The notes under the pieces are model-generated. The model was not told the origin of the DNA, did not search any database, and saw nothing but the letters and a program-made list of their open reading frames with translations. Both the position numbers and the translations under genes were made by a program. This document shows positions 52,760-61,815 of a stretch of DNA of 64,000 bases, in pieces (position 1 is the stretch's first letter; every line of letters starts with the position of its first letter). The stretch is from contig JBJXGE010000053.1 in assembly GCA_046154185.1 (NCBI GenBank), positions 44,445 through 108,444 on the forward strand. Direction: 5' to 3'. The stretch is from JBJXGE01 sp046154185 (lineage in GTDB: Bacteria; Planctomycetota; UBA8108; UBA1146; JAJFFE01).

Positions 52760-55060
52760 GTGAGCAGCGACGATCGCGAAGCGCTGAAGCAGCGCATCCG
52801 AGATTATTTTTCAAACCGCAAATACCAACCGCTCGACACACGAGAACTCTCGCATCACTTTGAAGTTGAAACGCAGGAGCAGGGAGCGGGCGAAGTCGGC
52901 GCACGGGATGACTTCGTCGAGTTGCTGCTCGAACTCGAGGAAGAGGGCGCTGTCGCGCTCCTCGAAGGTCGCGGCTGGTTTTCGCCGCAACGCGAGGGCT
53001 GGGAAGTCGGCCGGTTGACGATCGGTCGGCGCGGTCACGGCTTTGTGCGACCGACGGGCGGCGCGCGCGACGATGATCTCTTTGTGGCAGAGGGTAAGTT
53101 TCTCGACGCTCACGACGGCGATTTGGTGCTCGTCAAACCGCTCAAGCCGCGCGGCGTGCGCGAGAAAAAAGAAGGTGGGCGTCGTGGCGCCGGTCGCGGG
53201 GCGAGAAAGGGCGCTGGCCGCGGTCGAGCGCCAGGCAAGTCGACCGGGCAGGCGCCGGCGACGAAGACTCTGCGCCGCGAAGTCCGGATCCTCTCTGTCT
53301 TGCGCCGCTCCGATCGCATCGTGCCTGGCACCTACCTGCGCGCGCCGGATGGACGCGGCGGAATTGTGATGCCCTTGCGTCACGAGCATGTGCGGGAAAT
53401 GCGCATCGTGCCCGGCCGCGAGCTCACGGCCAAGCCCGGTCAGCGTGTCCTCGCGCGACTCATCGACGAGCCCGCGATCGACGGGCTACCGCCCGGTGAA
53501 GTCGTTGAGTTGGCGGCGGCGGAATGGAGCTACGCCGCCGATCTGCAAGCGATTTGCGCCGAGTTCGGCATCGGCGCCGAGTTCTCGCCGGCCGCGCGCG
53601 CCGAAGCCGCCGCGTTGCCCGCGACGCTCGACGCGCACGAGCTCGAGCGACGAGCCGATCTGCGCGCGCTGCCGATCATCACCGTCGATCCCGCCGACGC
53701 GCGCGACTTCGACGACGCGGTGCTCGTCACGCGGCTTCCGGACGGCGGCTTCGAACTCTGCGTGTGCGTCGCCGACGTCTCCCACTTCGTCGGGGAAGGG
53801 AGCGCGCTGGATGCCGACGCGCGCGAGCGCGGCACGTCGGTTTATCTACCGGCGCGCGTCTTTCCCATGTTGCCGGAACGACTCTCGAACGATCTTTGTT
53901 CGCTGCGTCCCGATTGCGATCGCGCCGTCAAAGCGGTGTGGATGCAAGTCACCGGCGCCGGGGAACTCGCCGCGTATCGCGTCGAGGCGGCGGTCATGCG
54001 CAGCGTGCGGCGCTTCACCTACGCCGAAGTGCAAGCGCTACTCGATGGCGAACCGCCGCGCGCGCCGAGCGACGCCGTGCTCGTGCCGATGTTGCGCGAC
54101 ATGAACGAGCTGCGTGGACTTCTGCATGCGCGACGACTCGCGCGCGGCGCGATTGAGCTCGAGCTCGCCGAGCAGCGACTCGTCCTCGATGCTGCGGGAG
54201 ACGTGAGCGCCGTGCGTGTCGAGCGCCGCGATCCTGCGCACCATCTCATCGAAGAGTTCATGCTGCTCGCGAACGAGGCCGTCGCGCGAATTGCGACGGC
54301 GCGTCGCATCCCGCTGATACGCCGTTCGCATTCAGCGCCGGATGAGGACGCGGTGGCGCGTTTTCTCAAGTTTTGCAGCGTGATCATTCCGGGCTTGCGG
54401 GTGCGCGGCATCGAAGATTTCCAGCGCATCATCGACTTCGTGCGCGGTCGACCGGCGGCGACTGTCGTGAACTCGGCGCTCTTGCGCACTCTCTCGCGCG
54501 CCGAGTATTGCGCCGAGAAATCGCTCCACTTCGCGCTCGCGAACGATGAGTACTGTCACTTCACGTCGCCGATTCGACGCTATCCGGATCTCCAAGTGCA
54601 TCGCGCTTTCGACCAGGCGCTCCTGGGCGAGCGACGTGGTCACCGGCCGCGGCGGCGGACGACCGACGAACCGAAAGCGCTCGAAGCGCTCGCCGCGCAC
54701 TGCTCCGCAACGGAACGCAACGCCGAAGAGGCGGAACGGGAGATGGTCAAAATGCGACTCGTCGCGTGGCTCCGCGGGCGCGTCGGCGAAGTGTTCCCGG
54801 GCTTGATCACCGCTGTCTTCGAATACGGCATGTACGTCCAGTTGGAGGGACTCTTGGCCGAGGGGCTTGTGCACGTCTCGACGCTGGAAGGGGATTACTT
54901 TCTCTACAACGAAGCGCAGTTCGCGCTCCGCGGTCGCAATACCGGCCGCGGTTTTCGCATCGGCGAACTCATCGAAGTCGAGCTCGTTCGCGCCGATCCC
55001 TTGCACCGGCAACTCGATCTGCGCTATGTCAGACACCGCAAACAACCGAGTTGGAGTTAG
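52760..55060 (+). CDS. rnr: Exoribonuclease R
   Basis: A 766-residue 3'-5' exoribonuclease of the RNB family for structured RNA decay. An N-terminal winged/helical region and OB (cold-shock) domains precede the RNB core (about 265-600): ITVDPADARDFDDAVLV has the catalytic Asp residues, RERGTSVYLPARVFPMLPER and HFALANDEYCHFTSPIRRYP follow, and a C-terminal S1 domain (GLITAVFEYGMYVQLEGLLA) ends the protein. Residues about 131-165 hold a Gly/Arg/Lys-rich insert (GRRGAGRGARKGAGRGRAPG) in the OB region that is unusual. The start is GTG 52760 with GAGGAGG 6 bases upstream, better than the upstream ATG at 52697, which lies inside the terminator. Confidence 0.92.
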   Translation: MSSDDREALKQRIRDYFSNRKYQPLDTRELSHHFEVETQEQGAGEVGARDDFVELLLELEEEGAVALLEGRGWFSPQREGWEVGRLTIGRRGHGFVRPTGGARDDDLFVAEGKFLDAHDGDLVLVKPLKPRGVREKKEGGRRGAGRGARKGAGRGRAPGKSTGQAPATKTLRREVRILSVLRRSDRIVPGTYLRAPDGRGGIVMPLRHEHVREMRIVPGRELTAKPGQRVLARLIDEPAIDGLPPGEVVELAAAEWSYAADLQAICAEFGIGAEFSPAARAEAAALPATLDAHELERRADLRALPIITVDPADARDFDDAVLVTRLPDGGFELCVCVADVSHFVGEGSALDADARERGTSVYLPARVFPMLPERLSNDLCSLRPDCDRAVKAVWMQVTGAGELAAYRVEAAVMRSVRRFTYAEVQALLDGEPPRAPSDAVLVPMLRDMNELRGLLHARRLARGAIELELAEQRLVLDAAGDVSAVRVERRDPAHHLIEEFMLLANEAVARIATARRIPLIRRSHSAPDEDAVARFLKFCSVIIPGLRVRGIEDFQRIIDFVRGRPAATVVNSALLRTLSRAEYCAEKSLHFALANDEYCHFTSPIRRYPDLQVHRAFDQALLGERRGHRPRRRTTDEPKALEALAAHCSATERNAEEAEREMVKMRLVAWLRGRVGEVFPGLITAVFEYGMYVQLEGLLAEGLVHVSTLEGDYFLYNEAQFALRGRNTGRGFRIGELIEVELVRADPLHRQLDLRYVRHRKQPSWS

Positions 55061-55065
55061 CCCGC

Positions 55066-55506
55066 ATGGCACGCATTGAAGTTTTTACAGACGGCGCTTG
55101 TCGCGGAAACCCAGGGCCGGGAGCATGGGCGGCGATCGTCCGTGTGACCGACGCGCCGGAGCGCGAGCTGTCGGGATTTGAAGCCGCGACCACCAACAAT
55201 CGCATGGAGCTGTCGGCCGCGATCGAAGGACTCGCCGCGACGCCGCCCGGCAGTGTGATTCGGCTCTCGACCGACTCGCGCTACGTGGTCGACGGCATGA
55301 CCCAGTGGGTGGCCGGCTGGATTCGTCGCGGCTGGCGCAAGGCGGACCGCAGTCCGGTGCTGAACCAAGAGTTGTGGCAGCGATTAGTGGCCGAGGCCGG
55401 CAAGCGAAAAGTCGAATGGGCGTGGGTCGAGGGACACGCCGGGCACCCCGAGAATGAGCGGTGCGATGTCCTCGCAAACCTGGAGATTGACCGGCACCGC
55501 CGGTGA
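55066..55506 (+). CDS. rnhA: Ribonuclease HI
   Basis: A 146-residue enzyme that cleaves RNA in RNA-DNA hybrids. The catalytic acids lie in IEVFTDGACRGNPGPGAWA, TNNRMELSAAIEGL, RLSTDSRYVVDGM and ENERCDVLA (the D-E-D-D set), with the His of EGHAGHPEN in the flexible loop. ATG 55066 follows rnr by five bases; GGAG lies inside the end of rnr, so the two are probably co-transcribed. Confidence 0.92.
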   Translation: MARIEVFTDGACRGNPGPGAWAAIVRVTDAPERELSGFEAATTNNRMELSAAIEGLAATPPGSVIRLSTDSRYVVDGMTQWVAGWIRRGWRKADRSPVLNQELWQRLVAEAGKRKVEWAWVEGHAGHPENERCDVLANLEIDRHRR

Positions 55507-55706
55507 CCCGTGGAGACTCGGTTCTAAGTTCGCTAGAATCCGCGGTTCGCTCGAGCCGGTTCGCCCCAGTGGTCCGGTCGATCCGAAACTGACTTGCGAC
55601 CGGAACCGCCGCAGCTCGGCGACGTCCGCGTCGATAAACACCGAAAGCTCGCGCACGGACTCACGTGAGTCGGGCGCGCTCTGAAATCGCTGGAGGGAAC
55701 GCGCTC

Positions 55707-57509
55707 ATGCCACTCGCAAATTACCTGAAACAAAACGAGAAAGTCATCATGGTGGTGCTGCTCGTGGTCATTGCACCCACTTTTGCTTTCTCGGGGCTCG
55801 TGTATTACCTCATGGAAGATCGTTCCGGCACGACGTACTTCTACGTGGGCGACGAGAGAGTGTCGGCCCTCGAATACCAAAGGCTCCGCAGTCAGCTCGG
55901 CGACTATCTCAGCATCAGCTCGATGACGCACATGCAAGGAAACCCCTGGCAACGCGCGCCACGGCAAGTCGACAGCAACAGCGTCGAGCGCTTCGTGTTG
56001 CTCCAGAAGGAGGCGCGACGGCTCAACATGTCGGTGAGCGATAAAGAACTCAACGACTACGTCGTCGATCACGCGAAGCGGTTGATCGCGTGGCACGAAG
56101 TCTACAACGAGTTGAGTGGCATCCCGTCGCAAGACTTCCGCAAGAAATTCGACGACAAGCTCAGAAGCCTCGTCTTCACGCACGAGGCTTATAGAAAAGT
56201 GCTCGCCGATGAGGATTTTCTCGGCATGAAGATCTCGGTCCGCAACTTCGAGAATATGCTGGCCACCAATCTGCTCGTGCAGAAGTTGACTTCCGCAATT
56301 CAGAGCAGCGTCGTAGTGGCGGATTCCGAAGTTTATGACCGCTTCAAGCTCGAGAACGAACTGCGGAGCTTCGACTTCGTGGGCCTCCCGACCGCGCGCT
56401 TCCGCGAGGAAGCCGCGACCAAAATCACCGACGAGTTCAAGCTCACGACTTTCGAGAGCAATAAATCGGTGTTCAGGATTCCACCGCGCGTCAAGCTGTC
56501 GGCGGCGGTGCTCGTGCGGAATCGCATATTGGTGGACGACGCCGAGATTCAGCAGCGCTACGACGCCGACAAGGACACTTTGTACTTGGTCGAGGTTCCG
56601 GAGGGCGCGCCGCCGCCCGCCGAGAAACAATACAAGCCGCTTCCGGAAGTGCGCGAATTCGTCAAAGAGTCGGTGGCGCGCTCGAAAGAGCGAACGATCA
56701 CGCTGGCGGCGCTTGAAAAAGCGAAGACGCTCGCGGCCGCGAAGGCGGCCGGCGGCGCTGACTACACTTGGCAAGAAGTCTACGGCGAGTCGTTTCCGCT
56801 CGTTACTCCGATCGAGACCGACGCGTTTTCGGCGCAGATGGCCAAGGACAATCAGGTCCCCGTCGAGATTCAGTCGCCCAATTTGTCGGATGCGCTGAAC
56901 TCCATGCTGAAAGTTGGCGACCTCTGTCTGCGCGAGACCTTCAACAATACGGGCTCGTATTTGTATCGGCTCACCGAGCGACTTGACGCGGAAGATGCCA
57001 AGTATGAAGCGGTCGACCAAGTCAAACTGCTCGAACTGGCTCTTACGGATAAGGCGCTGGAACTGTGTCTGGATTACCTGAAGACCAAGAAGGAACTCAT
57101 CGACAAAGCCGAAGCAGGCTTGACGCTCGAGGCGTGGGCGCAGGCCGAAGGCGCCGAACTCATCACCACAGAGCCGCTCGCGAAAAACGACATGAGCAAA
57201 CTCAAAGTTGGAGACAAGCCGCTGCTCGCGGCCGGCCCGTTGCTCAGGGAAGTGTTCACGATTCCGGCGATCGGTAGTGTCGGCGCGCCGGTCGCGGCGA
57301 CCGTCACAAAGGACTTCTGCTACCTTTCGCGTCTCAAAGGGAAGCACGACCCGGACTCGTCGATGTTCGACGAGCCGCGCCGCCGGCGCGCGTTGGATGC
57401 CTTGAAGCGCGAACGGCGACAAGACTCGATCAACGCGTACCTCGTCGATCTTCTGAAGCGCTACGAAGTGCGCTATCCGGTGAGCGCGGACACAGCGGCC
57501 CCTGGCTAA
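55707..57509 (+). CDS. SurA/PpiD-like membrane-anchored chaperone
   Basis: A 600-residue protein with one N-terminal transmembrane helix (VIMVVLLVVIAPTFAFSGLV) and a long periplasmic part. Residues about 50-230 fit the SurA_N/PpiD N-domain (VGDERVSALEYQRLRSQL, VERFVLLQKEARRLNMSVSD, DFRKKFDDKLRSL). No clear parvulin active site is seen; the middle (about 300-420) is charged and the C-terminus carries another helical domain, so it may be a chaperone without isomerase activity. GGAGGGA lies 9 bases before ATG 55707; an upstream in-frame start at 55665 has no better support. Stands alone after rnhA. Confidence 0.7.
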   Translation: MPLANYLKQNEKVIMVVLLVVIAPTFAFSGLVYYLMEDRSGTTYFYVGDERVSALEYQRLRSQLGDYLSISSMTHMQGNPWQRAPRQVDSNSVERFVLLQKEARRLNMSVSDKELNDYVVDHAKRLIAWHEVYNELSGIPSQDFRKKFDDKLRSLVFTHEAYRKVLADEDFLGMKISVRNFENMLATNLLVQKLTSAIQSSVVVADSEVYDRFKLENELRSFDFVGLPTARFREEAATKITDEFKLTTFESNKSVFRIPPRVKLSAAVLVRNRILVDDAEIQQRYDADKDTLYLVEVPEGAPPPAEKQYKPLPEVREFVKESVARSKERTITLAALEKAKTLAAAKAAGGADYTWQEVYGESFPLVTPIETDAFSAQMAKDNQVPVEIQSPNLSDALNSMLKVGDLCLRETFNNTGSYLYRLTERLDAEDAKYEAVDQVKLLELALTDKALELCLDYLKTKKELIDKAEAGLTLEAWAQAEGAELITTEPLAKNDMSKLKVGDKPLLAAGPLLREVFTIPAIGSVGAPVAATVTKDFCYLSRLKGKHDPDSSMFDEPRRRRALDALKRERRQDSINAYLVDLLKRYEVRYPVSADTAAPG

Positions 57510-57548
57510 CGGCCGCACGTTTCGCGGTTTGGACTCCGCCCGTTCGCG

Positions 57549-57980
57549 CTATTTCGTCTCGATCTTCCGCACGCGGCGGGCGTGCCGATCGCCTTCAAAG
57601 CGAGTGTCGAGGAAGATCTTGAGGAGCGCCGGAATACCGGCGGCGCCGACGACTTGTTCACCGAAGCAGGCGATATTCGCGTCGTTGTGCGCGCGGCTCA
57701 TGCGCGCGGTGAGATCGTTGGTGATGAGTGCCGCGCGGATGCCGGCGTGGCGATTCGCCGCCATAGCCATCCCCTGGCCGGTGCTGCACACCAAGACCCC
57801 GAGATCTGCCTGCCCCGTCTCGACGGCGCGTGCGACCTCGTGTGCGAAATCGGGATAGTCGACGGACTCCTTGGTGGGTGTGCCGAGATCCAAGATCGTG
57901 CAGCCGTATTCCTCGAGCGCTTTCCGCGCGGCTTGTCGACCTTCAAATCCGGCGTGGTCCGAGCCGATCGCGACTTTCAA
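57549..57980 (-). CDS. rpiB: Ribose-5-phosphate isomerase B
   Basis: A 143-residue LacAB/RpiB-family isomerase interconverting ribose-5-phosphate and ribulose-5-phosphate. KVAIGSDHAGFEGRQ, the catalytic Cys65 in LVCSTGQGMAMAANRHAG, and RMSRAHNDANIACFGEQVVG are present; CGTG is CSTG here. I start at TTG 57980, which overlaps the stop of the TsaC fusion (TTGA) and has AAGGTG 7 bases upstream; the in-frame GTG at 58004 would lie within the fused gene. The order TsaC/LMW phosphatase/RpiB matches the Bacillus ywlC-ywlE-ywlF neighbourhood. Confidence 0.88.
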   Translation of the reverse strand: MKVAIGSDHAGFEGRQAARKALEEYGCTILDLGTPTKESVDYPDFAHEVARAVETGQADLGVLVCSTGQGMAMAANRHAGIRAALITNDLTARMSRAHNDANIACFGEQVVGAAGIPALLKIFLDTRFEGDRHARRVRKIETK

Positions 57981-59047
57981 AGGGTGAGCACCTTGTCGAT
58001 CCACTTGTTCGAGATCTCGCTTTCGATCTGCTTGGCGCAGACGCCATAAACTGCCAAGTCGCCGCCGACGGGGTCGCTGATTCCTTGTTCCGAGATCACT
58101 TCGACCTTGTCACTCACCGTCGGAAACCACTCCATGATTTGCCAGCGATGCGCCGGCGTGAGCGTAATGATCAACGTTGCGCTTTGCACGAGCTCGCGCG
58201 ACAACCCGCGCGTGCGGTGCCCGGTGAGATCGATGCCGCGCTCGGCAAGGAGCGCAACGGCGTTGCGACTCGCGGTGCCGCCCGCCAGCGCTTCGACGCC
58301 GGCCGAGCTCACTTGAAAACCGTGGGCCTCCAATTCACTCTCGCCGACACCGAGCCGGCTGGCGAGTTGAGTGCGGAACAGCGCCGCAGCCATCGGGCTA
58401 CGACAACTATTGCCCGTGCACACAAACAGAATGTGCTTCGGGCGCAAACTTCGATCGATCATCTCAGTGCTGATGATGCCTTCGCGCAGCACATGGTAGG
58501 AATCGTCGGCGACCCGCACGACGGTCGATGACTGTCGCAGCGCCGCGGCGCCCGCGTCGATGACCGCATCGATCTCACCGTCGAACACCGCGAGCACTTG
58601 TTGCGCGTCGTTTGCCGGTGGCTCCCCGGCGCGATTGGCGCTCGGCGCGACGACCGGACACCCGGCGAGGCGCACGAGCTCCGTCGCCACTTGATGGGCG
58701 GGATAGCGAATGCCGACGCCGGTCGAGTCACGACCCGGAAAAATTATCGTCAGTGGACCCGGCCAATACAGGCGCATCAAAATCTGGCCGTAGCGCGGCA
58801 CATGATCGACTAGCTCGGCGACTTCGCCGAGTGAAGAGATATGAATGCTGAACGGTTTGTCGGCCTCGCGCCCCTTGACGGCTCGTAAGCGCGCGATTGC
58901 TGCCGGGCTCTTCGTGCTGGCGGCGATGCCGTAGACAGTTTCGGTGGGGAAAGCCACTAGGCCGCCGGCCGCGAGGATCGCGGCCGCGGGCTTGAGTTCG
59001 TCCGGAGAAAAAGCCTTCGGGTCGATTTTGAAGATCGCGGTTCGCAT
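57977..59047 (-). CDS. Fused threonylcarbamoyl-AMP synthase (TsaC/Sua5) and low-molecular-weight protein phosphatase
   Basis: A 356-residue fusion. Residues about 10-195 are the TsaC/YrdC fold that makes threonylcarbamoyl-AMP for tRNA t6A: GGLVAFPTETVYGIAA, KGREADKPFSIHI, MRLYWPGPLTIIFP, CPVVAPSANRAGEPP. Residues about 204-350 are a LMW phosphatase: the P-loop CTGNSCRSPMA has Cys210 and Arg216, and the general acid lies in ISDPVGGDLAVYG, resembling the DPFGG of YwlE. The third P-loop residue is Ser, where YwlE (arginine phosphatase) has Thr and tyrosine phosphatases have Ile. Start ATG 59047 (AGAGAGG upstream) or ATG 59062. A 4x14-bp repeat overlaps the leader. Confidence 0.88.
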   Translation of the reverse strand: MRTAIFKIDPKAFSPDELKPAAAILAAGGLVAFPTETVYGIAASTKSPAAIARLRAVKGREADKPFSIHISSLGEVAELVDHVPRYGQILMRLYWPGPLTIIFPGRDSTGVGIRYPAHQVATELVRLAGCPVVAPSANRAGEPPANDAQQVLAVFDGEIDAVIDAGAAALRQSSTVVRVADDSYHVLREGIISTEMIDRSLRPKHILFVCTGNSCRSPMAAALFRTQLASRLGVGESELEAHGFQVSSAGVEALAGGTASRNAVALLAERGIDLTGHRTRGLSRELVQSATLIITLTPAHRWQIMEWFPTVSDKVEVISEQGISDPVGGDLAVYGVCAKQIESEISNKWIDKVLTL

Positions 59048-59059
59048 CGCCCTCTCTGC

Positions 59060-59115
59060 CATCTGTGTGCGGCCATCAGTGTGCAGCCGTCTGCGTGCAC
59101 CCATCTGTGTGCGGC
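59060..59115. repeat. Four 14-bp tandem repeats upstream of tsaC
   Basis: CATCTGTGTGCGGC, CATCAGTGTGCAGC, CGTCTGCGTGCACC and CATCTGTGTGCGGC run in tandem from 59060, 59074, 59088 and 59102. The array sits directly before the chosen start of the TsaC fusion, and unit 1 contains the alternative ATG at 59062. Confidence 0.8.
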
Positions 59116-59153
59116 ATAGCCATGGAGCGTCGATCGATCACGCGCGCGAACAA

Positions 59154-60533
59154 TTAGCTCAGCAACGTCTCGTCAAACGTCTCCAGCAGCGATTTGACTT
59201 TCGCCATGAATTGGTCGGCGTAAGCGCCATCGACGAGCCGATGATCGTAACCGAGACACAAGTAGCACATTTCGCGCACGGCGATCGCGTCGCCTTCGAC
59301 GACAATCGGTCGCTTCTGAATGCCGCCGACTCCGAGGATCGCAACTTGCGGCTGGCTGATGATCGGAATGCCGAACAGGCCGCCGAACTGCCCTGGGTTC
59401 GTGATGGTAAAGGTGCCGCCCGTGACTTCGTCCGGCACCAGCTGTTTCGAGCGGGCCCGATTGGCGAGATCAGTCACGCGCTTTTGGAGTCCGATGAGAT
59501 TGAGCTCATCCGCGCCTCGGATCACCGGCACGATCAGGCCGCCCTCGAGCGCCACCGCGATGCCCATGTTCACCGACTTGTGCACGAGAATCTCGTCGCC
59601 ATCGAGCGAGGCATTGACCCACGGAAAATCGCGAATCGCGCCGATCACGGCTTTGCAGAAGAACGGCATCATGGTGAGTTTTGCGCCATGGCGTACTTCA
59701 AACGCGTCTTTGTGTTTTGCGCGCAGTTTCATCACTCGCGTCATGTCGACTTCGAACACGGAGTGAACGTGTGCCGATGTGCGACGCGAGTGCACCATGT
59801 GCTCGGCGATTTTGCGCCGCATGATGCTGAGCGACGAGACATCGACATTCGTGCGCGGCAGGTTCAGCAACGGGAGCGCGCTCGCGTGCGCGGCGGCAGG
59901 TGCGGGTCGCGCCGTCGACGGGGCGGTGCTGCGCGCGGCAACGCCAGCACTCGGCTCGACGCCGCGCTTCTCGATGAAACCGAGGATGTCATCTTTGGTA
60001 ATGCGACCTTCGAGGCCAGTCCCGGGAATGCCCGCGAGATCCGCAATGCCGTTCTCGCGCGCGATGCGGCGGACAAGCGGCGACGATCGCACGCGCCGAT
60101 CGGAACCGTTCGAAGACGACGAGTCGTCTTCGTGATGCTCGGCGACCCTTGACGCAGGTGGCGGCGCGACGGCGACCGCCGCCGTCGCCACTTTCGGCGG
60201 GGGCGCAACCGACTCGGCGCGAGCGGCGATCGGCTTGGTCGCGGCGGCCGCCGGTTTCGCAGCCACTAACTTCTCCACCGGCGCGGCAACGGCGCCCGGT
60301 TCACCGAACAACGCGACGACCGAATTCACGGCGACGGTTGTTCCTTCATTGACCAGAATCTTCTGAAGCACACCGTCCGCCGGCGCCGGAACTTCGGCGT
60401 CGACCTTGTCAGTCGAGATCTCGAACAGCGGCTCGTCGCGCTTGACGGCATCGCCCGGCTTCTTGAACCAGCGCGTCAAGGTGCCCTCGGCGATCGACTC
60501 GCCCATTTGCGGCATCCTGATTTCGGTGACCAT
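59154..60533 (-). CDS. 2-oxoacid dehydrogenase E2 component (dihydrolipoamide acyltransferase)
   Basis: A 459-residue acyltransferase. The lipoyl domain has MPQMGESIAEGTLTRWFKKP and K43 in FEISTDKVDAEVP as the lipoylation site. An Ala/Pro-rich linker precedes the subunit-binding domain (SPLVRRIARENGIADLAGIP). The catalytic domain (about 235-459) holds the trimer fold, with CLGYDHRLVDGAYADQFMAK carrying the His and Asp of the active site. Acyl group (succinyl or branched-chain) cannot be told. GAGGAG lies 5 bases before ATG 60533. It is separated from E1-beta by 288 bp with a palindrome. Confidence 0.9.
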   Translation of the reverse strand: MVTEIRMPQMGESIAEGTLTRWFKKPGDAVKRDEPLFEISTDKVDAEVPAPADGVLQKILVNEGTTVAVNSVVALFGEPGAVAAPVEKLVAAKPAAAATKPIAARAESVAPPPKVATAAVAVAPPPASRVAEHHEDDSSSSNGSDRRVRSSPLVRRIARENGIADLAGIPGTGLEGRITKDDILGFIEKRGVEPSAGVAARSTAPSTARPAPAAAHASALPLLNLPRTNVDVSSLSIMRRKIAEHMVHSRRTSAHVHSVFEVDMTRVMKLRAKHKDAFEVRHGAKLTMMPFFCKAVIGAIRDFPWVNASLDGDEILVHKSVNMGIAVALEGGLIVPVIRGADELNLIGLQKRVTDLANRARSKQLVPDEVTGGTFTITNPGQFGGLFGIPIISQPQVAILGVGGIQKRPIVVEGDAIAVREMCYLCLGYDHRLVDGAYADQFMAKVKSLLETFDETLLS

Positions 60534-60691
60534 GCGCACTCCTCAGTAGAAGATTCCCACTGGTGACTCTTCGGGCGGTCTCTCGCGTCGAGCCGTTACT
60601 CGACCTCTCGCGTCGACCCTGCCAACCTTCGTCGCCGTCGCTCCACAGCTTCCGACTCACGATGAGCTATTCATTTTGGGCTGCACACCTT

Positions 60692-60738
60692 ACCCCATCG
60701 CCGCCCGGGGCGGGAAGGGGTGCTCGGGGCGTTGCCCC
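60692..60738. repeat. Compound palindrome between E1-beta and E2
   Basis: ACCCC (60692-60696) pairs with GGGGT (60717-60721), enclosing CCGCCC/GGGCGG (60701-60713); a second hairpin GGGGC-GTT-GCCCC follows (60726-60738). The rest of the 60540-60821 gap shows nothing else except a repeated CCTCTCGCGTCGA near 60600. It may be a REP-like element or terminator after E1-beta. Confidence 0.5.
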
Positions 60739-60821
60739 CGCCGATTCGGCTCGTGGACAGCACCGGCGTTCGGCGACGATCGTGAACTCCATTTGCGCCG
60801 CGTGTGTGTGGCAAGACCGCG

Positions 60822-61802
60822 CTAATACTTCGCCAGCTCGCGCGCCGCCGCCGTGATCGACTCGACGCTTGGGAGCGTCGCTTCCTCGAGGACTTGCGCA
60901 TACGGGATCGGCACGTCGAGCGCCGCGAGTCGTCGGACGGGCGCGTCGAGCCAGTCGAACACATGTTCGCCGATGAGCGCGGCCAACTCCGCGCCGGCGC
61001 CGCCCGTGAGATTGTCCTCGTGAACGACGAGGACGCGGCCGGTCTTGCGCGCGGTCGCAAGCAGCGCTTCACGATCGAGCGGCGCGAGCGAACGCAGATC
61101 GAGGATCTCGGCGTCGATGTCTTCCTTCGCCAGCGCTTCGGCGGCCTTTAGCGCGCTCTGCACCATCGCGCCGTAGCTGACGATGGACACATCTTCGCCG
61201 GCGCGCCGCACGCACGCTTCGCCGAGCTTGAGCGGCGGCGCGGATTCGTCGACGACTTCTTTCAACGTGCGATAGAGCGCTTTCTGTTCGAAGAACAGGA
61301 CCGGGTCCGGATCGGCGATCGCGCCGAGCAGCAATCGATACGCGTCGGTCGGCGTCGACGGCGCCACCATTTTGAGGCCCGGCGTATTGAGAAACCACGC
61401 CTCGACGTTTTGCGAATGGAACGGACCCGCGTGCACGCCGCCGCCCGCTGGCCCGCGCACGACGATCGGCACCGGCGTCGCCCAGCGAAAGCGGCAGGTC
61501 GCCGCGAACTGCGTGAGCTGATTGAACGCGCACGTGATGAAATCGATGAACTGGATCTCGACGATCGGCCGCTGACCCGCCAGCGCCGCGCCGATCGCGG
61601 CGCCGACGATCCCGGTCTCGACGATGGGCGTGTCGATGATGCGTTGCGGTCCGTACTGCGCGAGGAAGCCGTCGGTCACTTTGAACGCGCCGCCGTACAC
61701 GCCGATGTCTTCCCCGATCAGAAAGACGCGTGGGTCTTCATCGAGCGCGCGCCGCAGTGCGCGTCGAATGGCTTCGAGGTAAGTGATGGGTTCGGTCGCC
61801 AC
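60822..61802 (-). CDS. 2-oxoacid dehydrogenase E1 component, beta subunit
   Basis: A 326-residue thiamine-diphosphate enzyme subunit. FLIGEDIGVYGGAFKVTDG, IIDTPIVETGIVGAAIGAAL, FHSQNVEAWFLNTPGLKMVA, and DLRSLAPLDREALLATARKT with RVLVVHEDNLTGGAGAELAA are typical of E1-beta of branched-chain or pyruvate type. It needs an E1-alpha partner; none is found in this window. The start is GTG 61802, 14 bases after the lpd stop, with no good ribosome site, consistent with coupling. Confidence 0.92.
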   Translation of the reverse strand: MATEPITYLEAIRRALRRALDEDPRVFLIGEDIGVYGGAFKVTDGFLAQYGPQRIIDTPIVETGIVGAAIGAALAGQRPIVEIQFIDFITCAFNQLTQFAATCRFRWATPVPIVVRGPAGGGVHAGPFHSQNVEAWFLNTPGLKMVAPSTPTDAYRLLLGAIADPDPVLFFEQKALYRTLKEVVDESAPPLKLGEACVRRAGEDVSIVSYGAMVQSALKAAEALAKEDIDAEILDLRSLAPLDREALLATARKTGRVLVVHEDNLTGGAGAELAALIGEHVFDWLDAPVRRLAALDVPIPYAQVLEEATLPSVESITAAARELAKY

Positions 61803-61815
61803 AGTACGCCGGCTT

